Shown here: positions 44,808-53,986 of the stretch, one piece after another
Layout of the letters: every line of letters begins with the position of its first letter
Position numbering within the stretch: position 1 is the stretch's first letter
Assembly: GCA_031291055.1 (NCBI GenBank)
Contig: JARLJU010000367.1
Span: 1-64,000, forward strand
Direction of reading: 5' to 3'
Source of the DNA: Rudaea sp.
Lineage (GTDB): Bacteria > Pseudomonadota > Gammaproteobacteria > Xanthomonadales > Rhodanobacteraceae
Length of the DNA stretch: 64,000 bases
Translations under genes and position numbers: made by a program
Notes under the pieces: generated by a model
Seen by the model: the letters and a program-made list of their open reading frames with translations, nothing else
Database searches by the model: none
Told to the model about the DNA's origin: nothing

Positions 44808-46197
44808 TGCCTTCCCCCTGTGCGATGACAATCGCGAATGCCATCAGCGCCCACACCGCCGACAGCGCCATCGCCGGCATGCGCGCGACGACCGATTCCA
44901 GCGTGCGCTCGCGCATCAGCCAGTGCGTGACCACGATGCCGGTGACGATCGCCGCGACCGAGATCAGCGAAAATGTGGGCAGGATCGGTTTCGCGGCCGC
45001 GTGCTGCCCGACCATGCCACCGAGCACGGTCCAGGCCTTGCCGAAGGTCTTGGCGCGAAAAAACACCCAGGTCAAATTGATCAGCGTATAGGTGAGCAGA
45101 CCCAGGACGATGAAGACCAGCGGCCCGGGCCGGTAGCCGGCGAAGCGTCGGCGCAGGATGCGTTCGGCGGACAGGTACAGGCCATGCAGTCCGCCCCATA
45201 CGACGAAGGTCCAATTGGCGCCATGCCAGAGCCCACCGAGCAGCATGGTTCCCATCAGCGCGGCGTAGGCACGGCGCTCGCCATGACGATTTCCGCCCAG
45301 CGGAATGTAAAGATAGTCGCGCAGCCACGACGACAGCGTGATATGCCAGCGCCGCCAGAAATCGGAGAAACCCACGGCCGCGTACGGAAAGCGGAAATTG
45401 TCCGGCATTGCGAAACCCAGACACATCGCCGCACCGATTGCCGTGGTCGAATAACCGGCGAAATCGCAGAAGATCTGGCCGCTGAACGCGAGCGTCGCCG
45501 CCCAGGCATCGAGTGCGCCGGGAACCTTGTCGGCGTCGTAAACTTTTTCGGCGACATTGGCAAGAAAGCTGTCGGCGAGCACGACCTTGTTGAACAGACC
45601 CAGCGTCATCAGCGCCAGGCCGAAACGCAGCTGGTCAGCGCTCGCCCGGCGCGGCTGCGCGAACTGCGGCACCAGTTCGGTCGGGCGCATGATAGGCCCG
45701 GCCACCAGATGCGGAAAAAAGGTCACGAACAACGCGTAGTCAAGGAAGTTGCGCGCCGGCAACGCGCGACGCAGATAAATGTCCAAGGTGTAGGATAAAG
45801 TGGCAAATGTGTAAAAAGATATTCCCACCGGCAGCACGATGTCGGCGTGCGGCGGCTGGTAGGCGACTCCCAGCGCCGCCATCAGGGCACTGAAGTTGTC
45901 GAGCAGGAACTGGCCGTACTTGAAATAACCTAGCATGCCCAGGTTCGCAACTACCGACAGCAACATCCAGGCATGACGAGCGCTTTGCCGCTGCGCCTTC
46001 ACCAGCCCCTGCGCGGCATACCAGTCGACCACGGTCGAGATCCACAGCAGGATCACGAACGGCGGATTCCACGCCGAGTAGAAAATGTAGCTGGCGATCA
46101 GCAGATTGATCTTCTTCGTGGTCCAGCGCAGCGGCAGCGAATGCATCGCGAGCACGAGCGCGAAGAACACCATGAAGGTGAGTGAATTGAAGACCAT
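44782..46197 (-). CDS. MBOAT-family O-acyltransferase (AlgI-like)
   Basis: A 471-residue membrane O-acyltransferase with about eleven helices. The family signatures are LLGGLWHGANWTFVVWG, containing the invariant histidine, and WHITLSSWLRDYLYIPLGG just before it. AlgI-type enzymes pass acetyl groups from cytoplasmic donors across the membrane to an SGNH partner, here the next gene. An AT-rich patch at 45793-45826 encodes VGISFYTFATLSY with rare codons. Polymer target unknown. Confidence 0.9.
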   Translation of the reverse strand: MVFNSLTFMVFFALVLAMHSLPLRWTTKKINLLIASYIFYSAWNPPFVILLWISTVVDWYAAQGLVKAQRQSARHAWMLLSVVANLGMLGYFKYGQFLLDNFSALMAALGVAYQPPHADIVLPVGISFYTFATLSYTLDIYLRRALPARNFLDYALFVTFFPHLVAGPIMRPTELVPQFAQPRRASADQLRFGLALMTLGLFNKVVLADSFLANVAEKVYDADKVPGALDAWAATLAFSGQIFCDFAGYSTTAIGAAMCLGFAMPDNFRFPYAAVGFSDFWRRWHITLSSWLRDYLYIPLGGNRHGERRAYAALMGTMLLGGLWHGANWTFVVWGGLHGLYLSAERILRRRFAGYRPGPLVFIVLGLLTYTLINLTWVFFRAKTFGKAWTVLGGMVGQHAAAKPILPTFSLISVAAIVTGIVVTHWLMRERTLESVVARMPAMALSAVWALMAFAIVIAQGEGSAFIYFQF

Positions 46198-46384
46198 TCC
46201 AGGCTCCCCCCGGGAAGGTTCGATTCGCGCGATGGCGGCAGCTCATCCCCGGGCCGCAGCGCGCCGGCGCATGGTGACAGCGTTTCATGTCGCACGCCAG
46301 GGGCGCTGAACGGAAAATCCGGCCTCGGGCATGCACACGGCGCTGGTACAATTGGCGCCTTGATCGCTTCACCCGGTGCCCGCC

Positions 46385-49300
46385 ATGTCCCTCCCCGCCC
46401 CGAAACTCGACCTCGAGTACACACTTGAGCACAAGTACACGCGTGCCGAAGGCCGGATTTACCTGTCCGGCGTGCAGGCCCTGGTGCGCCTGCCTCTGAT
46501 GCAGCAGATGCGCGATCGCGCGGCGAAGCTCAATACCGCCGGGTTCATTTCCGGCTACCGCGGCTCGCCGCTGGGTGGATTCGATCTGGAATTGTGGAAG
46601 GCGAAGAAGCACCTCAAGGCCGCCGCCATCGAGTTCCAGCCGGGTCTGAATGAGGACCTGGGCGCAACGATGGTCTGGGGCACGCAGCAGGCGAATCTTT
46701 TCCCCGGCGCCAAATACGATGGCGTCTTCGCCATGTGGTATGGCAAGGGTCCTGGCGTGGATCGCTGTGGCGACGTGTTCAAGCACGGCAATGCCGCCGG
46801 CACCTCGAAGAATGGCGGCGTGCTTGCACTCGCGGCCGACGACCACGCCTGCCGCTCGTCCACCTTGCCGCATGGCTCGGAACTGGAATTCGTCTCGGCG
46901 ATGATGCCGGTGCTCAATCCCGCTGGCGTGCAGGACATCCTCGACATGGGCCTGCTCGGCTGGGCCATGTCGCGCTTCACCGGCCGCTGGGTAGGCTTCA
47001 AGACGATCGCCGAAACCGTGGAATCCTCGGCTAGCGTCAACGTCAATCCGCATCAGCTCGACATCGTCCTGCCGGAGGATTTCGCGTTGCCGCCAGGCGG
47101 CTTGAACATCCGCTGGCCCGATCCGCCGCTCGATCAGGAAATGCGCCTGCACCAGTACGCGGTCAAGGCGGCGATCGCGTTCGCGCGCGCGAACCGCATC
47201 GATCGCCTCGTCATCGACGCGCCGAAGGCCCGTCTTGGCATCGTCACCACCGGCAAGAGCTATCTCGACGTGCTGCAGGCGCTGGAGTACCTGGGCATCG
47301 ACGCGAAGGCCGCCGCCGACATTGGTATACGGCTGTACAAAGTCGGCATGACCTGGCCGCTCGAGCCGGTCGGCATCCGCGAATTCGCGCGCGGACTCGA
47401 AGACATCATCGTGGTCGAGGAAAAGCGTTCGTTCATCGAATCGCAGATGAAGGAGTCGATGTACAACTGGCCCGAAACCGATCAAGGCGGAGCGCCGCGC
47501 CCGCACATCGTCGGCAAGTACGACGAATCCGGCGAATGGATTCTGCCGTCGACGAACGAACTGACTCCGGCGACGATCGCACTGGTCATCGCCAGGCGCC
47601 TGGCGCGCTTCTTCACCAGCGACGCGATCAAGGCGCGCGTCGCCTGGATCGGGGCCAAGGAACATGAGTTGACCCTGCCGCGCGCGAACTTTCCGCGCGT
47701 GCCGCACTACTGCCCGGGCTGTCCGCACAACACTTCCACCGCCGTGCCGGAGGGCTCGCGCGGGCTGGGCGGCATCGGCTGCCACTACATGGTCACCTGG
47801 ATGGACCGGCGCACCGATACGTTCACGCAGATGGGCGGCGAAGGTGCGACCTGGTGCGGCCAGGCACCGTTCACCGAGACAAAGCACGTATTCCAGAATC
47901 TCGGCGACGGCACCTACTTCCATTCCGGCTCGCTGGCGATCCGCCAGGCGATTGCGGCGAAGGTCAACATCACCTACAAGATCCTGTACAACGATGCCGT
48001 CGCCATGACCGGCGGCCAGCCGGTGGACGGCACGCTGACCGTGCCGGATATCGCGCATCAAGTGCGCAGCGAGGGAGTGCAGACGATCATCGTCATGTCG
48101 GACGATATCGAGAAATGGTCGGACGCCTCGATTTTTCCCGACGACGTCGAATGCATCCACCGCGACGAACTCGACGCGGTACAGAAACGCCTGCGCGAAG
48201 TCGAAGGCACCTCCGTTCTGATCTACGACCAGACCTGCGCCACGGAAAAGCGCCGCCGGCGCAAGCGCGGCAAGCTCGAAGACCCGAAAAAGCGCGTCTT
48301 CATCAACTCGCTCGTCTGCGAAGGCTGCGGTGACTGCGGCAAGGAATCGTTCTGCGTCTCGGTGTTGCCGAAGGAGACCGAATACGGTCGCAAGCGCGAG
48401 ATCGATCAATCCAGCTGCAACAAGGATTATTCCTGCGTCAAGGGGTTCTGCCCCAGCTTCGTCACCGTGCATGGCGGCGGGGTGAAGAAGCGCAAGCCTT
48501 CGGCGAAAGTGGATTTTTCCACTTTGCCGCTACCCGCATTCTCCACCGATCTGGCGCAGCCGTGGAACATCCTCGTCACCGGCATCGGCGGCACCGGCGT
48601 GGTCACGATCGGCGCACTGATCGGCATGGCCGCGCATCTGGAAGGCAAGGGCGCAACCGTGCTCGACCAGACCGGCCTGGCACAGAAAGGCGGCGCCGTC
48701 ACCTGCCACCTGCGCATTGCGCGCGCGCCGGGAGACATCCATGCCGTGCGCATCGCCGCCGGCGAAGCTGACCTCGTGCTCGGCTGCGACATGGTCGTGG
48801 TCAACGACTACTGGGCGCTGTCGAAAATCCGCGCCGGCCGTTCGCGCGTTGTGCTGAACACCTACGAGGCCATGCCCGGCACGTTCACCACGCGACCGGA
48901 CATGCAGTTTCCCGCACAACAGATCGTTGCCGCGGTGAAAACCGCGCTCGACGGCGGCGTGCCGGAACTGGTCGACGCCACCGACCTTGCCACGGCCCTG
49001 CTCGGTGATTCGATCATGAGCAACCTGTTCATGCTCGGCTATGCCTGGCAGAAAGGCTGGGTGCCGCTGTCGCTGGAATCGCTGATGCGCGCAATCGAGC
49101 TCAATGCCGCCGCGGTGGAGATGAACACCGCGGCATTCAACTGGGGCCGCCTCGCTGCGCACGATATCGCGCAGGTGCGCGCGGCGGCCGGCGGCAAGAC
49201 GCAGGCTCCGGTGCTCGCAGCCATGCCGCTCGATGACAGCGCGCTCAGTGCGACGCTGGAAGACCGCATCGTCCGTCGCGTCGCGTTCCTTACCGACTAC

Positions 49301-49906
49301 CAGAATGCAGCCTATGCTGCAAAGTATAAATCCCTCGTCGACAGGGTCCGCACTGCCGAACAGACCAAGGTAGCCGGTGCAAGTGCGCTCACCGAAGCGG
49401 TCGCCCGCTACGCCTTCAAGCTGATGGCCTACAAGGACGAATACGAGGTCGCGCGCTTGTATACCAGCGGCGATTTCGCCAAACGCATCCGCGAAACCTT
49501 CGATGGCGACTACAAGATCCATTTTCACCTCGCCCCGCCGCTGCTCGCGCGCCGCGATTCCGACGGCCGCCTGCGCAAGGGTGAATACGGTCCCTGGGTG
49601 TTCACCGCATTCAAGGCGCTGGCAAAACTGCGCGGCCTGCGCGGCGGCATGTTCGATATCTTCGGCTACAGCGCCGAACGCAGGCAGGAACGGCAACTGA
49701 TCGACGACTATTTCCGCGCCGTCGATGAATTGCTGGCCGGCGTGACTCGCGATAACCAGTCGCTCGCGGTCGAGATTGCGACGATTCCCGAACATATCCG
49801 CGGCTACGGCCACGTCAAGGATGAGCATTACGCCAAGGCGAAAGCGCGTTGGGATGAGTTGATGACGGCGTGGAGGCACCCGTTGGCGACGCGGGTGGCG
49901 GCCTAG
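46385..49906 (+). CDS. Indolepyruvate ferredoxin oxidoreductase family protein (fused alpha/beta/gamma)
   Basis: A 1173-residue fusion. The N-terminal pyrimidine/TPP-type regions (FISGYRGSPLGGFDLEL, EDLGATMVWGTQQANLF), the TPP-binding stretch GGEGATWCGQAPF, the ferredoxin-like cluster-binding region with Cys motifs CEGCGDCGKESFC and CNKDYSCVKGFC, and a gamma-like domain (VTGIGGTGVVTIGALIG, AQKGGAVTCHLRIA). Such enzymes decarboxylate aryl- or branched-chain 2-oxo acids to acyl-CoA with a ferredoxin acceptor. Family members of this size occur in Proteobacteria, but the substrate cannot be read. ATG 46385 follows GTG 46376 as alternative. Confidence 0.9.
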   Translation: MSLPAPKLDLEYTLEHKYTRAEGRIYLSGVQALVRLPLMQQMRDRAAKLNTAGFISGYRGSPLGGFDLELWKAKKHLKAAAIEFQPGLNEDLGATMVWGTQQANLFPGAKYDGVFAMWYGKGPGVDRCGDVFKHGNAAGTSKNGGVLALAADDHACRSSTLPHGSELEFVSAMMPVLNPAGVQDILDMGLLGWAMSRFTGRWVGFKTIAETVESSASVNVNPHQLDIVLPEDFALPPGGLNIRWPDPPLDQEMRLHQYAVKAAIAFARANRIDRLVIDAPKARLGIVTTGKSYLDVLQALEYLGIDAKAAADIGIRLYKVGMTWPLEPVGIREFARGLEDIIVVEEKRSFIESQMKESMYNWPETDQGGAPRPHIVGKYDESGEWILPSTNELTPATIALVIARRLARFFTSDAIKARVAWIGAKEHELTLPRANFPRVPHYCPGCPHNTSTAVPEGSRGLGGIGCHYMVTWMDRRTDTFTQMGGEGATWCGQAPFTETKHVFQNLGDGTYFHSGSLAIRQAIAAKVNITYKILYNDAVAMTGGQPVDGTLTVPDIAHQVRSEGVQTIIVMSDDIEKWSDASIFPDDVECIHRDELDAVQKRLREVEGTSVLIYDQTCATEKRRRRKRGKLEDPKKRVFINSLVCEGCGDCGKESFCVSVLPKETEYGRKREIDQSSCNKDYSCVKGFCPSFVTVHGGGVKKRKPSAKVDFSTLPLPAFSTDLAQPWNILVTGIGGTGVVTIGALIGMAAHLEGKGATVLDQTGLAQKGGAVTCHLRIARAPGDIHAVRIAAGEADLVLGCDMVVVNDYWALSKIRAGRSRVVLNTYEAMPGTFTTRPDMQFPAQQIVAAVKTALDGGVPELVDATDLATALLGDSIMSNLFMLGYAWQKGWVPLSLESLMRAIELNAAAVEMNTAAFNWGRLAAHDIAQVRAAAGGKTQAPVLAAMPLDDSALSATLEDRIVRRVAFLTDYQNAAYAAKYKSLVDRVRTAEQTKVAGASALTEAVARYAFKLMAYKDEYEVARLYTSGDFAKRIRETFDGDYKIHFHLAPPLLARRDSDGRLRKGEYGPWVFTAFKALAKLRGLRGGMFDIFGYSAERRQERQLIDDYFRAVDELLAGVTRDNQSLAVEIATIPEHIRGYGHVKDEHYAKAKARWDELMTAWRHPLATRVAA

Positions 49907-50072
49907 GGTATGGAAGGTTGGTCCGGCCAAGCTGTCGATCCGGCGATGTAGCTGCTACAACGCGTTGTATAGATACGTGGCCGAAATCGATATCCTATTT
50001 GCTCTTGCCCTGCGCAATCAGGGCGAGGCTGGATAACAGCTGCAATAGCGGTACTCCCGAGAAGCAGCGCGG

Positions 50073-50327
50073 TTACCCGCCATCCCGTTCCCGCATCAAA
50101 TACAGGATCCGCGCATTGCTGTCCGCGCCGATGCCCTGGGCGATACCGGCCAGGCGCCAGCCATCTTCGCCTGCCGAGCGCAGATAATCCCATTCGAACG
50201 AGCAGGATTGCAGCGATTCGTCCACGCGATCTGCCGCGGGCGGCCGGTTGCCCTGCCATTCGCCATTGACGTAACTGATGCGCGCACGCTGCACTTGGCA
50301 GACGCGATATTCAATTCGCTTGTTCAC
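50073..50327 (-). CDS. Small hypothetical protein, 84 residues
   Basis: GTG 50327 follows a GAGGGAAC ribosome site and lies 11 bases after the stop of the Dph6-like gene, so it belongs to the same transcript. The protein begins MNKRIEYRVCQVQRARISYV, has FEWDYLRSAGEDGWRLAGIAQG in the middle (a pattern seen in small DUF4177-like proteins that start with a EYKVV-type strand) and ends with RILYLMRERD. The DUF4177-type likeness is tentative. Function unknown. Confidence 0.55.
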   Translation of the reverse strand: MNKRIEYRVCQVQRARISYVNGEWQGNRPPAADRVDESLQSCSFEWDYLRSAGEDGWRLAGIAQGIGADSNARILYLMRERDGG

Positions 50328-50337
50328 GGCGGTTCCC

Positions 50338-51036
50338 TCAATTCGTTGAAGCGTTGTCGATACTCGATTCAAGCAGATCGACATATTCAAAACGACCATC
50401 CCGCAATACGCGCTCGCCGCGCTTGAGCGCGAGTGGCTTGCGCCACAAAGGCCCGGCGTAGACGCAGGTGTGGAATTCCCCGTTTTCGCCGCAGGGATCG
50501 CATGACGTCGGCAGCTCAGCAAGCAGCGATGCGTCGAACTCTCGACCGCAGAAATCTGCGCCAAGCTGCTGTGTATCGACGCAACTCAGGATCGCGCGAT
50601 AGCCGCGGTCGATGAAATGGCGGGCCAGACGTGAAGTGTCTTCGCTCCACAGCGGATACACGCCGCCCCAGCCGAGGCGCGCAAGCATGGCCTCGCGATA
50701 GGCGCGTACATCGGCGAGGAACAGGTCGCCGAAAGCGATATGCGCGATATCCGGATCGCGCACGCACGCACGGGTCAGCGCACCTGCAAACGCCGCTTCG
50801 TAGATTTCATTCGATGCCTGCGGCGGAATCTCGGCCTCGATCAACGGCAATCCGAGCGCGGCGACCTGGGCATGCAGGATCGAGCGGCGTACGCCGTGGA
50901 TGGCTATGCGTTCGTAGCCCGAGGTGACCGTCGTCAGCAACCCGGCGACGCGCCACTGCGGATCGTCGAGTAGGCGTTCGAGCGCCAGTGTCGAGTCCTT
51001 GCCACCGCTCCATGCCAGCAGAATCGGCGTGCTCAC
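50338..51036 (-). CDS. Dph6-like adenine-nucleotide alpha hydrolase (ATP-PPase)
   Basis: A 232-residue ATP pyrophosphatase: P-loop SGGKDSTLALERL at about 10-22, and the Dph6-family block CDPCGENGEFHTCVYAGPLW near residue 180. Eukaryotic Dph6 amidates diphthine on EF-2; bacteria lack diphthamide, so the target here is unknown, possibly a carboxylate amidated in cofactor or RNA metabolism. GTG 51036 overlaps the stop of the DUF938 gene by four bases. Confidence 0.85.
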   Translation of the reverse strand: MSTPILLAWSGGKDSTLALERLLDDPQWRVAGLLTTVTSGYERIAIHGVRRSILHAQVAALGLPLIEAEIPPQASNEIYEAAFAGALTRACVRDPDIAHIAFGDLFLADVRAYREAMLARLGWGGVYPLWSEDTSRLARHFIDRGYRAILSCVDTQQLGADFCGREFDASLLAELPTSCDPCGENGEFHTCVYAGPLWRKPLALKRGERVLRDGRFEYVDLLESSIDNASTN

Positions 51037-51632
51037 GCGTGCCGGCGCCAGACCAGGAGGCGATTGTTGGCCGGCATCGCCACGTCTTCGCGCAACGCAA
51101 AGCCGGAACGATCGGCCAGCGCATCGACTGACTCGAAATCGCGGATGCCCATATGCGGCGCACGCTGGCGCAGCGTTTCGTCGAAAGCCGCATTGCTGGG
51201 ACTGGTGTACCTGCCGCCGAAATTGAACGGGCCATAGATGGCGAGCACGGCGTCGGTGGTGGTAAACGCCGGAAGCGCCGCGAACAACGCTTCGACTTCG
51301 CGCCAGTCCATGATGTGCAGTGTATTCGCGCTGAAGACCGCATCGAAAAACGTCTGCGGATACGGTCCGCTGCCGACGTCGAGCGTGAGCGGCGCCGGCG
51401 TATTCGGCAATGCCGCTTCATCCAGCCACATTTGCAGGCCGACCAGGTTTTCTGCACGATCCGACGTCTGCCAGATCAGGTGTGGCAGCGCTTGTGCGAA
51501 ATGCACGGCGTGCTGGCCGGTGCCGCTGCCGATCTCAAGCACACGACGACGGCTCGCGAAGCACCGGCGCAGCACCGTCAGGATCGGTTCGCGGTTGCGC
51601 TCGCAGGCGGCGGAATGCGGCTTGTCTGCCAT
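51033..51632 (-). CDS. DUF938 SAM-dependent methyltransferase
   Basis: A 199-residue methyltransferase with motif I RVLEIGSGTGQHAVHFAQ and VFSANTLHIMDWREVEALF, plus GPFNFGGRYTSPSN, a block diagnostic for the DUF938 family. Family function is unknown. ATG 51632 is chosen; a longer in-frame start is possible. Tight overlap with the Dph6-like gene suggests a shared pathway. Confidence 0.85.
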   Translation of the reverse strand: MADKPHSAACERNREPILTVLRRCFASRRRVLEIGSGTGQHAVHFAQALPHLIWQTSDRAENLVGLQMWLDEAALPNTPAPLTLDVGSGPYPQTFFDAVFSANTLHIMDWREVEALFAALPAFTTTDAVLAIYGPFNFGGRYTSPSNAAFDETLRQRAPHMGIRDFESVDALADRSGFALREDVAMPANNRLLVWRRHA

Positions 51633-51811
51633 ATGCGGATTCTGCCGCATTTCCATGCCGCATTCCGCGCCTTGCGAATTGTCCCGGTCAGCCGGGTTCG
51701 GCTTGGTTGCTGCTCGTGCGGATCGATGCGGCGTCGGTACGGGCCGTTGGCAACGGTTCCGCGAACTGACCGATGTCCTGGACAGTCCGCGGCGTTGCGG
51801 AGTAGTTGCCA

Positions 51812-51833
51812 AGCGCGCGTACCCACGCGCGCT
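51812..51833 (-). terminator. GC-rich stem-loop after the Spy-like gene
   Basis: AGCGCGCGT and ACGCGCGCT pair across a four-base loop 16 bases past the stop of the Spy-like gene. No U-tract follows, so it may only stabilise the transcript end. Confidence 0.45.
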
Positions 51834-51848
51834 CGTTGCTCACTGGCG

Positions 51849-52343
51849 TCATTCCGTGGGCGCCTCGGGCGCCGCGCCTTGTGCCCCGCCGGCATTGGGT
51901 GGCGGTGGCGGTAGGACACCGTGTTCCGGGCCATTGCCGCGTCCGCCACGCGGCCCGATCGGACGTGGGCCGTGGCCATCGCCGCGAGGTCCGCGATGGG
52001 CCAGATCCCATTCGGCAAACTTGCGGTAGCCCTCGTCGCCAAGCAATTTGCGCAGCTGATCGCTGGCTTGCCCGTCGATGCGTTCATGCTCGTTGCGCTC
52101 TTTCGTGCGCAGGGCGTCGAATTCGGCGCGCGCCCTGGCCTGCGCGGCTTCCTGAGCGTCGCGGCGCTGGATCAGGATCTTGCGTACGTCGGCCTGTTGC
52201 GTCGCGGTCAGATCCGGCGCCGTGGCCAGTTCTTCCGCAGGCGGCACTCCCGCCGGCCCATGCGGCGGTTGCATCGGTTGTGCACTGGCGCTGGCGGCGA
52301 GCAACGCGGCGAGCAGAGCGGCGGAAAGCGGAAGGGTCTTCAT
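51849..52343 (-). CDS. Spy/CpxP-like periplasmic protein, proline-rich
   Basis: A 164-residue exported protein after an excellent AAGGAG site: signal peptide (LPLSAALLAALLAASASA), then a helical domain with DLTATQQADVRKILIQRRDAQEAAQ (an LTxxQ-type repeat as in Spy, CpxP and ZraP) and DQLRKLLGDEGYRKFAEWDL, and a Pro/Gly/His-rich tail. Spy/CpxP proteins are envelope chaperones or stress sensors. It is divergent from the BaeSR-like sensor system, the usual arrangement for such a regulated partner. Confidence 0.8.
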   Translation of the reverse strand: MKTLPLSAALLAALLAASASAQPMQPPHGPAGVPPAEELATAPDLTATQQADVRKILIQRRDAQEAAQARARAEFDALRTKERNEHERIDGQASDQLRKLLGDEGYRKFAEWDLAHRGPRGDGHGPRPIGPRGGRGNGPEHGVLPPPPPNAGGAQGAAPEAPTE

Positions 52344-52374
52344 GGCGTACTCCTTGGGGTTCGTGCTGATTTTT

Positions 52375-52390
52375 CGCCGGTTCTCCGGCG
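52375..52390. promoter_or_regulatory. Palindrome between spy-like gene and sensor operon
   Basis: CGCCGG-TTCT-CCGGCG is a perfect 6-4-6 inverted repeat in the divergent control region, 32 bases from the Spy-like start. It could bind the response regulator encoded at 53983 or form a leader hairpin. Confidence 0.4.
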
Positions 52391-52501
52391 CTATCCAAGC
52401 TAGCCCGCAAATGCGCAGGGCCGGTGCAGACACTGTGGAGAAATCGCGGAGATCGCCACGCAGCGGTTTCGCCGTGCCGGCGAACGTCTTATCGTGCGCC
52501 A

Positions 52502-53986
52502 ATGCGCCTGCATCTATGGCAACGTCTGTTCCTTGCTTTCGCCGTACTCAGCGGGGTGGCCCTGTTCGGCTTTGCGGCCTGGCAGCAGCAGAATTTCCGC
52601 CGTGGATTTCTGGGCTATCTGGACGAGGTGATGCTGCAGCGCCTGGCGCCGGTCGAGGCGCGGCTCGCCGCCGCCTATGCCGAACACGACAGTTGGGATT
52701 TCCTGCGCAACGATCCTGCACGCTTTGGCCAGATCATCGAATCGTTTGCGGAGGGACGGGATGGGCGTCCGCTTTCCGGACCGGAGGATCCGCCGCCGCT
52801 ACCGGACGAGCGCGAGCAGTCGGGAACGCGCCCGCCGCCTGTGGACGAACGCGAGGGTCTGGCAACCAGGCGCAGGCCGCCACGCCCGCGTGGGCCGCCG
52901 GACCTGATGCCGCGATTGCTGCTGCTGGATGCTACCGGCGAACGCGTCGTCGGCAATCCGCGCGTGCGGGCCGATGCCGCAACGATCCCGATTGCGCTCG
53001 ACGGACGCGCTATCGGCAGCCTGCGGCTGGCACCCATGCCCCAGCTCAGCGGCGCGACCGATCTCGCGTTCGCGCAAACGCAGACGCACAGCGCGCTGGT
53101 CGCCAGCGTAGCGATCCTCGTTGGTGCACTGCTGCTGGCATTCGCGCTGGCACGCTGGCTGCTCGCCCCCGTGCACGCGCTGGCCGCAGGCACGCGCGCG
53201 CTTGCGGATGGCAACTATGCGCAACGCATCCAGGTGACACGCAGCGATGAACTGGGCGCGCTATCGCACGACTTCAACCATCTCGCGACGACGCTGGAAC
53301 AGCATCAGCAGGCCCGGCGGCAATGGGGTGCGGATATCGCGCATGAATTGCGCACGCCGCTGAGTATCCTGCGCGGCGAAATCCAGGCGCTGCAGGATGG
53401 TGTGCGTGAATTGACTCCTCTGGCGCTGGAATCGCTGCAAGCCGAATGCGAGCGCCTGGGCCATCTGATCGAGGATTTGTATCAGCTGTCATTGGCCGAT
53501 GCCGGTGGCCTGGACTATCGCTTCGAGTTGCTGGATCTGGCGGAACTGGTGCGCGAGTCACTGGAGCTGCAACGGCCGGCGTGTGTCGACGCGGGCTTGC
53601 AGCTCGAAGAAGATCTTGCCGGCCCGGCACCGGTGCGTGGCGACGCGCGACGACTGGCGCAATTGTTCGATAACCTGCTGATGAACGCACGACGCTACAC
53701 GGACGCGCCCGGCCGCATTCGCGCAACGCTCGGCGGACATCCCCGGCAAGTTCGCCTGATCATCGAAGATACCGCACCCGGCGTGCCCTCCGCAGCGTTG
53801 CCGCGTTTATTCGAGCGTCTGTACCGCGTCGAGGATTCGCGCAACCGCGCGGCTGGCGGTGCCGGGCTGGGTCTGGCGATCTGCCGCGCGATCGTCGATG
53901 CACATGGCGGTCATATCTGCGCTGAGCAGTCGGCGCTTGGCGGACTGCGCGTCGTCGTCGACCTGCCGCTGGCGGAGGATGCATGA
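52502..53986 (+). CDS. Sensor histidine kinase (BaeS/CpxA type)
   Basis: A 494-residue kinase: N-terminal helix ([19 protein letters not shown]), a periplasmic sensor domain with an unusual Pro/Arg/Glu-rich insert ([12 protein letters not shown] and [13 protein letters not shown]), second helix ([25 protein letters not shown]), HAMP linker, H-box [20 protein letters not shown] with the phosphorylated histidine near 281, and ATPase boxes ending [22 protein letters not shown] 52502. Likely senses envelope stress and phosphorylates the regulator whose gene overlaps its stop (ATGA). Confidence 0.92.
   Translation: MRLHLWQRLFLAFAVLSGVALFGFAAWQQQNFRRGFLGYLDEVMLQRLAPVEARLAAAYAEHDSWDFLRNDPARFGQIIESFAEGRDGRPLSGPEDPPPLPDEREQSGTRPPPVDEREGLATRRRPPRPRGPPDLMPRLLLLDATGERVVGNPRVRADAATIPIALDGRAIGSLRLAPMPQLSGATDLAFAQTQTHSALVASVAILVGALLLAFALARWLLAPVHALAAGTRALADGNYAQRIQVTRSDELGALSHDFNHLATTLEQHQQARRQWGADIAHELRTPLSILRGEIQALQDGVRELTPLALESLQAECERLGHLIEDLYQLSLADAGGLDYRFELLDLAELVRESLELQRPACVDAGLQLEEDLAGPAPVRGDARRLAQLFDNLLMNARRYTDAPGRIRATLGGHPRQVRLIIEDTAPGVPSAALPRLFERLYRVEDSRNRAAGGAGLGLAICRAIVDAHGGHICAEQSALGGLRVVVDLPLAEDA

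Noticed and set aside
45740..48472. A 910-codon minus-strand frame over the MBOAT and oxidoreductase genes
   Set aside because: Antisense to the oxidoreductase and overlapping MBOAT; translation has no recognisable motif and no ribosome site.
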